The notes: a model not told the origin generated them from the letters alone. A DNA stretch of 55,026 nucleotides from Anaerotignum sp. (GCF_017483025.1 NZ_JAFUMA010000047.1:1-55026); one strand, 5' to 3'; positions 40,965 to 49,917 are shown, numbered from the stretch's first letter. A program made the numbers and translations.

Positions 40965-41945
40965 ATGAAAAAATGGATGAAAATGGTAGCCACAATGATG
41001 GTTGCAGCAATGGCATTGACAGCCTGCGGCGGCTCTGAAGCACCTGCAGACGATGCGGCAAGCGGCGAAACATATACAGTTGGTATCATTCAGCAGCTGG
41101 AACACCCCGCTCTGGACGCAGCAACACAGGGCTTCCAGGATAAACTGACAGAACTCTTGGGCGACAGCGTAACATTCGATTACCAGAACGCACAGGGTGA
41201 ACAGACAAACTGCACAACGATCGCAACAAAATTCGTTTCCAACGAAGTTGACCTGATCATGGCAAACGCAACAACAGCACTGCAGTCCGCAGCAGCTGCA
41301 ACAGGCGATATTCCCATCGTTGGTACATCCGTAACAGACTATGTAACAGCTGGTGTTGTTGATTCCAACGAAGCACCCGGCAAAAACGTAACAGGCGCAT
41401 CCGACCTGGCTCCCATTGATCAGCAGATCGCAATGCTGCTGGAACTGGTTCCTGATGTAACAAAAGTTGGTATCGTTTACTGCTCCGCAGAACCTAACTC
41501 CATCTATCAGTCTCAGCTGGCACAGGCTGAACTGGACAAAGCAGGCGTAGCTTGGGCTGAATACACAGCAGCAGATTCCAACGAAGTACAGTCCGTAGTA
41601 ACAAAAGCAGTCAGCGAATGTGACGTTCTGTATGTTCCTACAGATAACACAATGGCTAACAACACAGAAATCATCAAAAACGTAGCAGTTCCCGCTGGTA
41701 TCCCTGTAATCGCCGGCGAAGAAGGCATCTGCAGCGGCTGTGGTATCGCTACACTGTCCATCAGCTACTACGACCTGGGCGTAAAAGCAGCTGAAATGGC
41801 TTATGAAATCCTGGTAAACGGTGCTAACCCCGCTGAAATGCCTATCGAATATGTTTCCGATGGTATCACAGAAAAATACAATCCCGAAATCGTTGAAGCT
41901 CTGGGCATGACAGTTCCCGAAGGCATGGTAGCGATCGGTGAATGA
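40965..41945 (+). CDS. ABC transporter substrate-binding lipoprotein 3 (TrpX-like family)
   Basis: A 326-residue third paralogue with lipobox LTACGG. Unlike copies 1 and 2 it keeps the family-typical QQLEHPALDAATQGF. It carries GICSGCGIATLSISYYDLG where the others read VMCQVGALSTL; the CxxC in the C-terminal lobe is unique to this copy. It probably binds a related but different ligand and docks on the same permease, since no second permease is present. It has its own promoter and terminator. Start ATG 40965, AAAGGGAGAG upstream. Confidence 0.88.
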   Translation: MKKWMKMVATMMVAAMALTACGGSEAPADDAASGETYTVGIIQQLEHPALDAATQGFQDKLTELLGDSVTFDYQNAQGEQTNCTTIATKFVSNEVDLIMANATTALQSAAAATGDIPIVGTSVTDYVTAGVVDSNEAPGKNVTGASDLAPIDQQIAMLLELVPDVTKVGIVYCSAEPNSIYQSQLAQAELDKAGVAWAEYTAADSNEVQSVVTKAVSECDVLYVPTDNTMANNTEIIKNVAVPAGIPVIAGEEGICSGCGIATLSISYYDLGVKAAEMAYEILVNGANPAEMPIEYVSDGITEKYNPEIVEALGMTVPEGMVAIGE

Positions 41946-42030
41946 TGATAGATCATCAACCCCTATACAAAAGAGAAAGGTAATATAATCAACCTCCATA
42001 CAAAAGAAATAAAGTGCAGACAACAACAGA

Positions 42031-42059
42031 AAAGGCGGAGCGAAATGCTCCGCTTTTTC
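42031..42059 (+). terminator. Terminator after binding-protein gene 3
   Basis: GCGGAGC / GCTCCGC stem, GAAAT loop, then TTTTTC. Confidence 0.88.
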
Positions 42060-42077
42060 TGTGCTTTTTTTGGACAA

Positions 42078-42107
42078 AGTCTAGTTTTTTTCATTGGGGC
42101 ATAGATT
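42078..42107 (+). promoter_or_regulatory. Possible sigma-E-like promoter for yqfC-yqfD
   Basis: CATAGATT (42100-42107) resembles the sigma-E -10 (CATACANT), with GTCTAGT about 15 bases upstream as a poor -35. B. subtilis yqfC and yqfD are sigma-E genes. Weak call. Confidence 0.3.
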
Positions 42108-42133
42108 GAATAAATGGCTTTGAGGTGGTGCGC

Positions 42134-42397
42134 ATGGGACTCAGAAAAAACATGACAGAAGCGCTGGAATTGCCTAAAGAGATCATGCTGAATCTTCCTC
42201 TGATCTCCTTCATTGGGCGGGAAGAGGTATCCATAGAAAACTATAAAGGGATATTGGAATATGGGGAAGAAACGGTGCGCATCTCTACGGCGGCGGGGGT
42301 CCTGCGCCTGACAGGACGCGATCTCTGCTTAAAGCAGCTTTCTGCTGAATGCATGGTGGTGACAGGCAGAGTGGAGAAAATGGAATTTTTGACCTGA
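42134..42397 (+). CDS. yqfC: Sporulation protein YqfC
   Basis: An 87-residue YabP/YqfC-family protein: LELPKEIMLNLPLISFIGR, EVSIENYKGILEYGEETVRI, and VLRLTGRDLCLKQLSAECM (each shown in part). It is made in the mother cell in B. subtilis and is linked to spore formation; its biochemical role is not known. ATG 42134 follows GAGGTGG by five bases; a GTG at 42125 is in frame but overlaps that site. yqfD follows. Confidence 0.9.
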   Translation: MGLRKNMTEALELPKEIMLNLPLISFIGREEVSIENYKGILEYGEETVRISTAAGVLRLTGRDLCLKQLSAECMVVTGRVEKMEFLT

Positions 42398-42423
42398 CAG
42401 GCAGAACGACAGGGGTGAGGATT

Positions 42424-43641
42424 TTGTTCTTGGCGTTATGGTATTATTTACGTGGATATGTTAGAATAAAGGCGAAGGGCTTTTCTGCCGAACGTTTCAT
42501 GAATATGGCAGCTTTTCGCGGGGTCTATCTTTGGGATGTGGCCCAGGCGGGGGCGGGCATGACCATGAAAGCGGCGGGCGGCAGTCTGGATACTCTGGAG
42601 GCCTGCGCTGAGAAAACGGGCTGTACCATCGAAGTCCTTGGCTGGGGCGGCCTTCCTGCCTTTTTGGGGCGGTTTCGCAGGAGACAAGTATGGACGGCAG
42701 GCGTGCTGCTTTTTGCCGCAGGGCTATACATACTTTCTTCCTTCGTCTGGACAGTGGAGGTGGAAGGAAATGAACGCCTTGCAAAGGAAGACATCCTTTC
42801 CTTTTGCGAGGAAATGGGCCTGAGGCCCGGTGCATGGAAGCGGAACGTGGATACGGAAGCCGTTACGAATAGCCTTCTGGAGCAATTTGCTGATATCTCC
42901 TGGGTCAGCGTGGGTATCCGGGGAACGGATGCCACGGTGAAGCTGGCGGAGACCATCGAAAAGGTGGAACTGGTGGAAAAGGAGACTCCCTGTGATATTA
43001 TCGCATCTGCCGATGGCGTAATTATTCAGATCACTGCCGAGCGGGGAACGCCGCTGGTTTCGGCGGGGGATGTGGTGAAAAAGGGGGATATCCTGATTTC
43101 CTCGGAGCTTCTCATTGGCTTGGAGGGGGAGGAACAGCATACCGAATATACCGCGGCGGAAGGGGCTGTCATGGCCCGCATCTGGCAGCGGTTGACGGAA
43201 GAAATGCCCCTGCAATATGAAGAAACGATTTACAGTGGCTTGGAAAAGGAAAATTACAGCCTGATTTTTTCCGAAAAGGAGCTGGATTTTATTCGGCCCA
43301 GCGGTGACGGGCAGTGGGAAAAGACAGTGCTGGAAGAAACGCCTCTGGCGCTGGGGGATTTTGAATTGCCCCTGAAAATGAAAAAAGAAATCTGGAAAGC
43401 CTGCGAAACGGCGCAAAAGGAACGTACTGTTGACGAGGCAAAGTCGATTTTGGAAGAAAATTTAAGAAAAAAGACAGAGAATTTATTGTCCCCATACGGT
43501 AAAATAGAGAATATAGAAATCAGATTTGAAGAATACGCCGATGGTGTCCGCGCCGAAGCGGAAGTAACCCTGGCGGAAAGAATAGACGAAAAACAACTGA
43601 GAACACAAGAAAAGGAGCGTGGAAGCGCGAATGAGTTTTGA
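42424..43641 (+). CDS. yqfD: Sporulation protein YqfD
   Basis: This ~405-residue protein starts with the conserved LWYYLRGYVRIKAKGFSAER (20 residues), has one membrane helix (VWTAGVLLFAAGLYILSSFV, ~80-100) and an external part with a POTRA-like segment (VEVEGNERLAKEDI) and CDIIASADGVIIQI. It is required for efficient sporulation in B. subtilis. The start is uncertain: no ATG fits. TTG 42424 follows GGGGTGAGG; GTG 42415 and TTG 42430 are in frame too. The end overlaps phoH by 11 bases. Confidence 0.88.
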   Translation: MFLALWYYLRGYVRIKAKGFSAERFMNMAAFRGVYLWDVAQAGAGMTMKAAGGSLDTLEACAEKTGCTIEVLGWGGLPAFLGRFRRRQVWTAGVLLFAAGLYILSSFVWTVEVEGNERLAKEDILSFCEEMGLRPGAWKRNVDTEAVTNSLLEQFADISWVSVGIRGTDATVKLAETIEKVELVEKETPCDIIASADGVIIQITAERGTPLVSAGDVVKKGDILISSELLIGLEGEEQHTEYTAAEGAVMARIWQRLTEEMPLQYEETIYSGLEKENYSLIFSEKELDFIRPSGDGQWEKTVLEETPLALGDFELPLKMKKEIWKACETAQKERTVDEAKSILEENLRKKTENLLSPYGKIENIEIRFEEYADGVRAEAEVTLAERIDEKQLRTQEKERGSANEF

Positions 43642-44629
43642 AAGAACCATGCAGATGGATAACCGTATCATCCTGCCTGTTTTCGGGCAGTTCGATGCGA
43701 ACATTAAAAAAATCGAAAAGGCCTGCGGTGTCAGCATCGTCAACCGTGGCGATGATGTGAAAATTTCTGGCGAGGAAAAGAACGTGCATAAAGCATGGAA
43801 CATCATGCATTCCCTGGCGGCTCTGGCAAGAAAGGGCGAAGAGATCACAGAACAGAATCTGGAATACTTCATCTCCTCCGCTGAAGAAGCAGACCTGAAG
43901 GAGCTGGAAAAGGTATATGATGATCTGATCTGCATTACCGTCAACGGCAGACCTTTGAAGCCTAAAACTCTGGGGCAGAAGAAATACGTTGACCTGATCA
44001 AAAATAACACCATCGTATTTGGTATCGGCCCCGCGGGCACAGGGAAAACCTACCTTGCCATGGCAATGGCCATCACTGCATTTAAAAATAACGAAGTGAA
44101 TCGTATCATCCTGACCCGTCCTGCCATCGAAGCGGGGGAAAAGCTGGGCTTTCTGCCCGGCGACCTGCAGCAGAAGGTAGATCCCTATCTGCGTCCTTTG
44201 TACGATGCGCTGTACGAGATCATGGGTGCGGAAAACTTTATGAAAAATATGGAAAAGGGTCTCATAGAAGTTGCCCCTCTGGCGTATATGCGCGGCAGAA
44301 CACTGGATAATGCCTTCATCGTGCTGGATGAAGCCCAGAATACCACACCGGAGCAGATGAAAATGTTTCTGACCCGTATCGGCTATGGTTCTAAAGCGGT
44401 CATCACCGGCGATATTACCCAGATCGACCTGGGGGAAGGTAAAAGAAGCGGCCTGATGGAAGCAACAAAGATCCTCTCCGGCATCGAGGGCATCGGCCAG
44501 ATCACATTGACCAATAAAGACGTTGTGCGCCATCCCCTGGTGCAGAAAATCATCCTTGCATATGAAAAGTTTGAAAACAAGAAACGAGGCGATCAGGATG
44601 GCAAGAAAGAAAGACGCTTCCCCAAATAA
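43631..44629 (+). CDS. phoH: PhoH-family ATPase
   Basis: A 332-residue cytosolic P-loop protein with an N-terminal KH-like part (IILPVFGQFDANIKKIEKA, then VNRGDDVKISGEEK). The PhoH core has GIGPAGTGKTYLAMA (~138-152), LTRPAIEAGEKLGFLPGD, VLDEAQNTTPEQMKMFLTR (Walker B, ~233) and ITGDITQIDL. Its molecular role is unsettled; RNA handling with YbeY has been proposed, and ybeY lies downstream here. ATG 43631 is chosen over GTG 43619. It overlaps pgpH by 32 bases. Confidence 0.93.
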   Translation: MSFERTMQMDNRIILPVFGQFDANIKKIEKACGVSIVNRGDDVKISGEEKNVHKAWNIMHSLAALARKGEEITEQNLEYFISSAEEADLKELEKVYDDLICITVNGRPLKPKTLGQKKYVDLIKNNTIVFGIGPAGTGKTYLAMAMAITAFKNNEVNRIILTRPAIEAGEKLGFLPGDLQQKVDPYLRPLYDALYEIMGAENFMKNMEKGLIEVAPLAYMRGRTLDNAFIVLDEAQNTTPEQMKMFLTRIGYGSKAVITGDITQIDLGEGKRSGLMEATKILSGIEGIGQITLTNKDVVRHPLVQKIILAYEKFENKKRGDQDGKKERRFPK

Positions 44630-46736
44630 TGCGAAGAAAAAATCCCAGCAGGGATTGATGTTTGCGGTTGCCTTCATCCTGACCCTGTTCTGCATCGGCA
44701 CAGGCTCCTATGTGCAGGAGCTGGATATGGTGCAGGTGGGCTCTGTGGCGGAAAAGCGTTATGTGGCGGAAGCAGATGCTGTGGATGAAGTGGCAACCAA
44801 CAAACTGAAAGAAGCGGCAGCGGACAGCGTTGCCCCTATTTATAAGCATGATTCCGTGGTGGAAGAGGAAAGCCGCACGGAAGTGAATGAATTGTTTGAA
44901 GATCTGAACAGCATCCTTGCTTCCCTGAAAGAAGCGGACAGCTTTTATGAAAAAGCCCAGGCGGCCCCCTGGAAGCTGCCTGTGTTGCTGACGGAGAAAG
45001 AACTGAATGCCTACGCCGGGCTGGATTCTGTGAATCGTATCCTGTTTGCGGAGGATTGCCTGGTGGCCATGAATCAGGTCTATGCAGAGGGCATCACCGC
45101 TGATGCGCTGGAAGAGGGCAGAGCGAAGGCGAACGAAGCCTTTGCATCCACTGCGTGGAGCAGTTCCCTGAAGGAAATGGCAAATTCTATTTTTGAAGCA
45201 GGGCTGGAACCGAACCTCCTGCCCGATGAAGCAGCCATGGAAGCCGCCCGGGAAGAAAAGCGTGCCGAAGTGGATGATGTGATGATCCGCAAAAATCAGA
45301 AGATCGTAGATGAAGGGGAGATCATCACTCAGGATATCTACGACAGACTGGTGAGCCTGAATCTGATCGGCGGTGCCGATTACAGAAGCAGCGCGTTGCC
45401 CCTTATGGGCAGTATGCTGATGGTAGGGCTGTTGTTTGTGGCACTCTATCTCTTCTTTACATGGAGCAAAGGGGCCGTTGTGCTGAAAAAGAATGAAGTA
45501 AAGATGCTTTTCAGCGTCTATGTGCTGATGATCATTTTGCTGCGGCTGATGGCCAATATCCCTTATTTTACACTGATCCCTCTGGGGCTGTTTGCCATGC
45601 TGGCAAGCCTTCTGGCGGGGCGGCGTGTGGCTCTGGTTATGAATACGTTGTTCTGTATCATTGGCTGTTTCATTTTCAACGGCGATGTACAGTTTTTGAT
45701 GTATTCCCTGCTGGTGGGCACCCTTGGCGCCCTGCTGATCCAGAAAACGGACAAGCGGCAGAGGATGGTTCCCATTGCGGTGGCTATGGGCATCGTCAGC
45801 TTGATCGCCATGTTTGGCGTTGGGCTGTTCTTTGATGGCGGCTATTCCCAGGGGTTGATGCTGAAGTGTCTGTTTGCAGCAGTGATGGGCCTGGTTTCCG
45901 TCGTGATCGCTGTGGGCAGTCTGCCCTTCTGGGAAGCGACCTTTGAAGCCAATACGCCCTTGCGCCTGCTGGAACTGACGAACCCCAACAATGAGCTGCT
46001 GCGCCGCCTGATGCTGGAAGCGCCTGGTACATATCACCATAGCCTCATCGTTGCCAACCTGGCGGAGACTGCGGCCTATGAAATTGGCGCAAATACGGCT
46101 TTGGCCCGTGCCGGCGCTTATTATCACGATATTGGTAAATTGAAGAATCCGCAGATGTTTTCCGAAAATCAGTCCGGCTATAATCCCCATGACGATCTGG
46201 CGCCGGAAACCAGCGCGAAGATCATCACCCAGCATCCGAAAAACGGTGTGGAAATGGGTCTGGAATACGGTCTGCCCCGCATCATCATCGATGTCATTCG
46301 GGAACACCACGGGACAAGCCTTGTGAAGTTTTTCTATTTCAAGGCGCTGAAGGCCTATGGGGCGGAAAACGTGACCGAAGCGGAATATCGCTATCAGGGC
46401 ACTGTGCCCACATCCCGGGAATCTGCCGTGGTCATGCTGGCGGATACGGTGGAAGCGGCGGTGCGTTCTATTCTCGGCAGCGGAAAGACGCTGGAAGAAG
46501 CAGAAGGCGTGGTAAAGACCCTCATCAAAGATAAGCTGGACGATGGACAGCTGGATCACAGCGGTCTTGGCATCCATGAACTGGAGATCATCCGCAAAGC
46601 ATTTTTGAAGGTATTCCACGGCATGTATCACGAACGGGTGGCATACCCCAAACAGGAAGAGATCGACGCAGCGGCAAAGAAAGGCGCTGTAGAAGAAAAG
46701 AGAGAGGAAGAAAACAGTGAATCTACTGATCGATAA
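44598..46736 (+). CDS. pgpH: PgpH-type membrane c-di-AMP phosphodiesterase (7TM-HD)
   Basis: This 712-residue protein has an N-terminal helix (~20-40), an extracytoplasmic 7TMR-HDED domain (~45-265), seven membrane helices (~275-465) and a cytoplasmic HD domain with HHSLIVANLAETAAYE (~480), YYHDIGKLKNP (~508), IREHHGTSL and MLADTVEAAVRS. Listeria PgpH hydrolyses c-di-AMP through this HD domain. The order yqfD-phoH-pgpH-ybeY matches B. subtilis (yqfF position). ATG 44598 lies inside the phoH end. The Glu-rich tail overlaps ybeY by 20 bases, so the genes are coupled. Confidence 0.93.
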   Translation: MARKKDASPNNAKKKSQQGLMFAVAFILTLFCIGTGSYVQELDMVQVGSVAEKRYVAEADAVDEVATNKLKEAAADSVAPIYKHDSVVEEESRTEVNELFEDLNSILASLKEADSFYEKAQAAPWKLPVLLTEKELNAYAGLDSVNRILFAEDCLVAMNQVYAEGITADALEEGRAKANEAFASTAWSSSLKEMANSIFEAGLEPNLLPDEAAMEAAREEKRAEVDDVMIRKNQKIVDEGEIITQDIYDRLVSLNLIGGADYRSSALPLMGSMLMVGLLFVALYLFFTWSKGAVVLKKNEVKMLFSVYVLMIILLRLMANIPYFTLIPLGLFAMLASLLAGRRVALVMNTLFCIIGCFIFNGDVQFLMYSLLVGTLGALLIQKTDKRQRMVPIAVAMGIVSLIAMFGVGLFFDGGYSQGLMLKCLFAAVMGLVSVVIAVGSLPFWEATFEANTPLRLLELTNPNNELLRRLMLEAPGTYHHSLIVANLAETAAYEIGANTALARAGAYYHDIGKLKNPQMFSENQSGYNPHDDLAPETSAKIITQHPKNGVEMGLEYGLPRIIIDVIREHHGTSLVKFFYFKALKAYGAENVTEAEYRYQGTVPTSRESAVVMLADTVEAAVRSILGSGKTLEEAEGVVKTLIKDKLDDGQLDHSGLGIHELEIIRKAFLKVFHGMYHERVAYPKQEEIDAAAKKGAVEEKREEENSESTDR

Positions 46737-47187
46737 CAGAACAGAAGAACTGCTTTCCGCAGAACTGGAAGAAGCCATCCAGAAGGCGGCGGCAGAATCT
46801 TTGAAATATGAGGAATTTGACGAAAATTGCGAGATCAGCGTTTCCATCGTGGATAACGAAGAAATTCGACAGATCAATAAGCAGTTCAGAAATATTGACA
46901 GAGCAACAGACGTCCTCAGCTTTCCTATGCTGACTTTTGAAGAAGGGGAAGAAGCAGAGGTAAACGAAAATGACGAAATTATCCTGGGGGATATCATCAT
47001 TTCTCTGGAACGTGCCAGAGAACAGGCGGAGGAATATGGCCATTCCCTGAAACGGGAAATCGCCTTCCTGACAGCCCATAGCATGCTTCATCTTCTGGGC
47101 TATGACCATATGGAGCCGGAAGAAGAAGCGGAAATGTTCCGCAGACAGAAGGAAATCCTCATTCAGGCCGGGTTCCCCAGAAAATAA
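46717..47187 (+). CDS. ybeY: Endoribonuclease YbeY
   Basis: This 156-residue zinc enzyme acts in 16S rRNA 3'-end maturation and ribosome quality control. Metal site: HSMLHLLGYDHMEPEE (three His, ~122-132). IDRATDVLSFPM (~58) and GDIIISLERA (~90) are further family blocks. The start is GTG 46717 with AGAGAGG upstream, within the end of pgpH. The next gene is cdd after 20 bases; dgkA, which lies here in B. subtilis, is missing. Confidence 0.94.
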   Translation: MNLLIDNRTEELLSAELEEAIQKAAAESLKYEEFDENCEISVSIVDNEEIRQINKQFRNIDRATDVLSFPMLTFEEGEEAEVNENDEIILGDIIISLERAREQAEEYGHSLKREIAFLTAHSMLHLLGYDHMEPEEEAEMFRRQKEILIQAGFPRK

Positions 47188-47207
47188 AATCATAAGGAGG
47201 AATTCCT

Positions 47208-47600
47208 ATGACAGATAGAGAGTTAGTAGCACTGGCAAAAGAGGCCATGCAGAATGCCTATGTGCCTTATTCCCATTTCAAGGTTGGGGCGGCGCTTCTG
47301 GCGAAGGATGGTACCGTTTTCAAGGGCTGCAATATCGAAAACGCATCCTATGGTGCAACCAACTGCGCCGAACGGACAGCCATTTTCAAGGCGGTTTCCG
47401 AAGGCTACAGAGAATTCGAAAAAATCGCTGTCGTTGCCAGCAGCGGGGACTACGCTTCTCCCTGCGGCATCTGCAGACAGGTGCTCTTTGAATTCCTGCC
47501 CGATGGCAAAGTCATTCTGGACAGTGAGGAAAAGGGTATGGTAACATATTCAGTTAGAGAGTTACTTCCTTGCGGATTTAGCAGTAAAGATATTAAGTAA
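47208..47600 (+). CDS. cdd: Cytidine deaminase
   Basis: A 130-residue tetrameric-type enzyme that turns cytidine into uridine. Zinc ligands and catalytic Glu: NCAERTAIFKA (~52-62) and PCGICRQVLFEF (~85-96). YSHFKVGAALLAKDG lies near the N-terminus. The start is ATG 47208 with AAGGAGG ten bases upstream. It belongs to the ybeY-cdd-era transcript. Confidence 0.95.
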   Translation: MTDRELVALAKEAMQNAYVPYSHFKVGAALLAKDGTVFKGCNIENASYGATNCAERTAIFKAVSEGYREFEKIAVVASSGDYASPCGICRQVLFEFLPDGKVILDSEEKGMVTYSVRELLPCGFSSKDIK

Positions 47601-47618
47601 GGTTAAGGTGGAATTTTT

Positions 47619-48188
47619 ATGGCGGAAAAAAGCTGGGAAACATTAGAAGGCGCGTGCCTTTCCTGTCATAAGTGCAGATTGGCGGAAATGCGTACCAATG
47701 TGGTCATCGGCAAAGGCAACCGCAACGCGGATATCCTGTTCATTGGGGAGGGCCCGGGTCAGCAGGAAGATCTGCAGGGCTTGCCCTTCGTAGGCCCTGC
47801 GGGACAATTACTGGATAAAATGCTTGCCAGCGTTGGCCTTTCTCTGGAGGACGCATATATCGCCAATGTGGTGAAGTGCCGCCCGCCCGGCAATCGTGAC
47901 CCCCATGACGATGAAAAGGAAGCATGTCTGAATTATCTCAGATATCAGCTGATGCTGATACGCCCAAAAATCATCGTTTGTCTGGGGCGAATTGCTGCCA
48001 CCACCATCATCGATCCCGATTTCAAAATTACACGGCAGAGAGGCCAATGGATCGAGAGAAAAGGATATCATATGATCGCAACGTACCATCCCTCGGCATT
48101 GCTTCGGGATGAAACAAAAAAACGCCCTGCATGGGAAGATATGCAGGCCATCCGTGCAAAGTGGGATGAATTGAAAAATCAAGGATAA
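47619..48188 (+). CDS. Uracil-DNA glycosylase, Fe-S (type 4-like) family
   Basis: This 189-residue repair enzyme removes uracil from DNA. Motifs: the first two cluster cysteines CLSCHKC near residue 14, GEGPGQQEDLQGLPFVGPAG (20 residues; motif A with water-activating region, ~45-64), VVKCRPPGNRDP with the third cysteine, CLGRIAATTI with the fourth, and TYHPSALLR (motif B, ~150). This matches 4Fe-4S UDGs. It sits between cdd and era, where B. subtilis has no such gene. The start is ATG 47619. Confidence 0.9.
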   Translation: MAEKSWETLEGACLSCHKCRLAEMRTNVVIGKGNRNADILFIGEGPGQQEDLQGLPFVGPAGQLLDKMLASVGLSLEDAYIANVVKCRPPGNRDPHDDEKEACLNYLRYQLMLIRPKIIVCLGRIAATTIIDPDFKITRQRGQWIERKGYHMIATYHPSALLRDETKKRPAWEDMQAIRAKWDELKNQG

Positions 48189-48213
48189 GATAAATATTTT
48201 AGGAGGAAAAAAT

Positions 48214-48693
48214 ATGAGCGGTATTGATGCATTGAAAGCAAAATTTGCTGACATCGAACTGAAACCCAATGCAAAAACAATGGAAGAGGTTGTGCAGTAT
48301 ATCGAAGAACACTGGGGCGCATTCCGTGTAAAAATCACAGAAAGCGAATACATTGCCCATTACAAAGCGGCTTATGAATTTGCAAAGCTGATGGGTCAGG
48401 ATGTAACAGATTTCCAGGAAGAGATCAGAAGATATCGTCTGCCCAATACAAATAAGATCCATGTGGTTCTGGGCATGCATACAGAATATATGACAGCGGA
48501 AAACGGCATGAAATATTATCAGGCGCTGTGCCTGATCAAAGGCCTGACTCAGGAAGATATCGATACAAAGAACGACAGATGGCTGCAGTATGTACTGCTG
48601 CTGGATATGGCAAAGGACTGGGAAGCAAAAGACCAGAATTTCCTGGCAGAACAGGAAGCAATGCTGAAGGAAAGAGGGGTGGAAATGGAATGA
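48214..48693 (+). CDS. Unknown 159-residue helical protein before era
   Basis: I do not recognise the family. It is soluble, acidic, mostly helical and rich in Tyr, Glu and Lys. Visible blocks: MEEVVQYIEEHWGAFRVKIT, YIAHYKAAYEFAKLMGQDV and WLQYVLLLDMAKDWEAKDQ (each short extracts). There is no signal peptide, zinc site or coiled-coil periodicity. A good Shine-Dalgarno (AGGAGG) precedes ATG 48214. Its stop overlaps the era start as ATGA (48690-48693), so it is translationally coupled to era; a link to ribosome assembly is a guess from position only. Confidence 0.8.
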   Translation: MSGIDALKAKFADIELKPNAKTMEEVVQYIEEHWGAFRVKITESEYIAHYKAAYEFAKLMGQDVTDFQEEIRRYRLPNTNKIHVVLGMHTEYMTAENGMKYYQALCLIKGLTQEDIDTKNDRWLQYVLLLDMAKDWEAKDQNFLAEQEAMLKERGVEME

Positions 48694-49592
48694 AAAAATT
48701 CCATTCCGGCTTTGTTTCTCTGGTAGGCAGACCCAACGTGGGCAAATCCACGCTGATGAACTGCCTGATCGGGGAAAAGATCGCCATTACATCCCATAAA
48801 CCCCAGACAACCAGAAATAAAATCACTTCCATCCTGACAAAGGATGATTTCCAGTGCGTATTCCTGGATACGCCCGGTATCCATAAGCCCAAATCCAAAT
48901 TGGGTGAATATATGGTGCGCTCTGCGGAAACAACTTTTAATGAAGTGGATCTGGTGCTGATGCTGATCGAGCCTACCACAGAAATCCAGGCCATGGACCA
49001 GTATGTTCTGGAAAGAATCAAAAACGTAAAAACACCCGTTGTGCTGGTGATCAATAAGATCGACACAGTGGAAAGAGATACCCTGCTGGAAGTCATCGCC
49101 ACTTACAGCAAGCTGCATAACTTTGCGGAAGTTGTGCCCATTTCTGCTATGAAGGACAGAAACACAGGGGAACTCTTGGAAGTCATCAAAAAATATCTGC
49201 CGGAAGGCCCTCAGTACTTCCCCGGCGATATGGTGACAGATCAGCCCGAAAGACAGATCGCAGCGGAGATCATCCGTGAAAAAGCATTGTACCTGCTGCA
49301 GGATGAAGTGCCCCACGGCATTGCTGTGGAAATCATGTCCATGAAGAAACGCCCCGATCAGGATATGGTAGACGTACAGGCGACCATTTACTGCGAAAGA
49401 GATTCCCATAAGGGCATCATCATCGGTAAACAGGGCTCTATGCTGAAACGCATCGGCTCTACTGCAAGATATGATATGCAGAGACTGCTGGGTTCTCCCA
49501 TTTATCTGCAGCTGTGGGTAAAAGTGAAAAAAGACTGGAGAGACAGCGATTTCCTGCTGAAAAACTTTGGCTACGATAAACGTAATATCTAA
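48690..49592 (+). CDS. era: GTPase Era
   Basis: This 300-residue essential GTPase helps 30S subunit assembly by binding the 16S rRNA 3' end. G1 GRPNVGKSTLMN (~13), switch region KPQTTRNKITS, G3 DTPGIHKPKS (~60), G4 NKID (~122), G5 SAMK (~152), then a C-terminal KH domain (HKGIIIGKQGSMLKRIG, ~245). ATG 48690 overlaps the preceding stop; an upstream in-frame ATG at 48528 lies inside that gene and is rejected. A hairpin repeat follows before yqzL. Confidence 0.96.
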   Translation: MKKFHSGFVSLVGRPNVGKSTLMNCLIGEKIAITSHKPQTTRNKITSILTKDDFQCVFLDTPGIHKPKSKLGEYMVRSAETTFNEVDLVLMLIEPTTEIQAMDQYVLERIKNVKTPVVLVINKIDTVERDTLLEVIATYSKLHNFAEVVPISAMKDRNTGELLEVIKKYLPEGPQYFPGDMVTDQPERQIAAEIIREKALYLLQDEVPHGIAVEIMSMKKRPDQDMVDVQATIYCERDSHKGIIIGKQGSMLKRIGSTARYDMQRLLGSPIYLQLWVKVKKDWRDSDFLLKNFGYDKRNI

Positions 49593-49624
49593 TTGTCGTG
49601 CCGAAGGCAAATAAAAGTTTCGGT

Positions 49625-49669
49625 CAAGCCTTTTCAAAGGCTTGCGGGGTGTTGGGGCAGAGCCCCGCG
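49625..49669. repeat. Intergenic hairpin pair between era and yqzL
   Basis: CAAGCCTTTTCAAAGGCTTG (49625-49644) is followed by GCGGGG / CCCCGC arms (49644-49669) enclosing GGGGCAGAGCCCC. The style matches the clusters before dusB and glyS. No T tract follows. Confidence 0.55.
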
Positions 49670-49737
49670 AATGGAAATAAAATAACAGTATGTTAAATAT
49701 ATTTTTTCGCATCCTATTTTCATAGAAAGGGGACGGG

Positions 49738-49890
49738 ATGATGCAGGAAAATGAAAGAGACTACTGGCAGAAATTTTTGCAGACAGGGCAGGTGGAGGAT
49801 TACCTGCGCTATCGCAAATACACAGCGGAACAGGCGGAAAACCCTCGCCGCCGCATAGAGGAAACGTCAAGATACAAGAATTTTTATTGA
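49738..49890 (+). CDS. yqzL: YqzL-like small protein
   Basis: A 50-residue protein with core DYWQKFLQTGQVEDYLRYRK, which fits the YqzL pattern W-x(2)-F-x(2)-TG-x(3)-YL-x(2)-(Y/F)-K. The position between era and recO is exactly that of yqzL in B. subtilis. Its function is unknown. GAAAGGGGACGGG precedes two ATG codons (49738, 49741). The C-terminus is Arg/Glu-rich (ENPRRRIEETSRY). Confidence 0.8.
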   Translation: MMQENERDYWQKFLQTGQVEDYLRYRKYTAEQAENPRRRIEETSRYKNFY

Positions 49891-49917
49891 AACTGAACGA
49901 ATATAACGAGGTCGGCT

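Noticed and set aside
44550..47084. 844-codon open frame on the minus strand opposite pgpH and ybeY
   Set aside because: Overlaps two confident genes; composition (Gln, His, Phe rich) is that of an antisense shadow.
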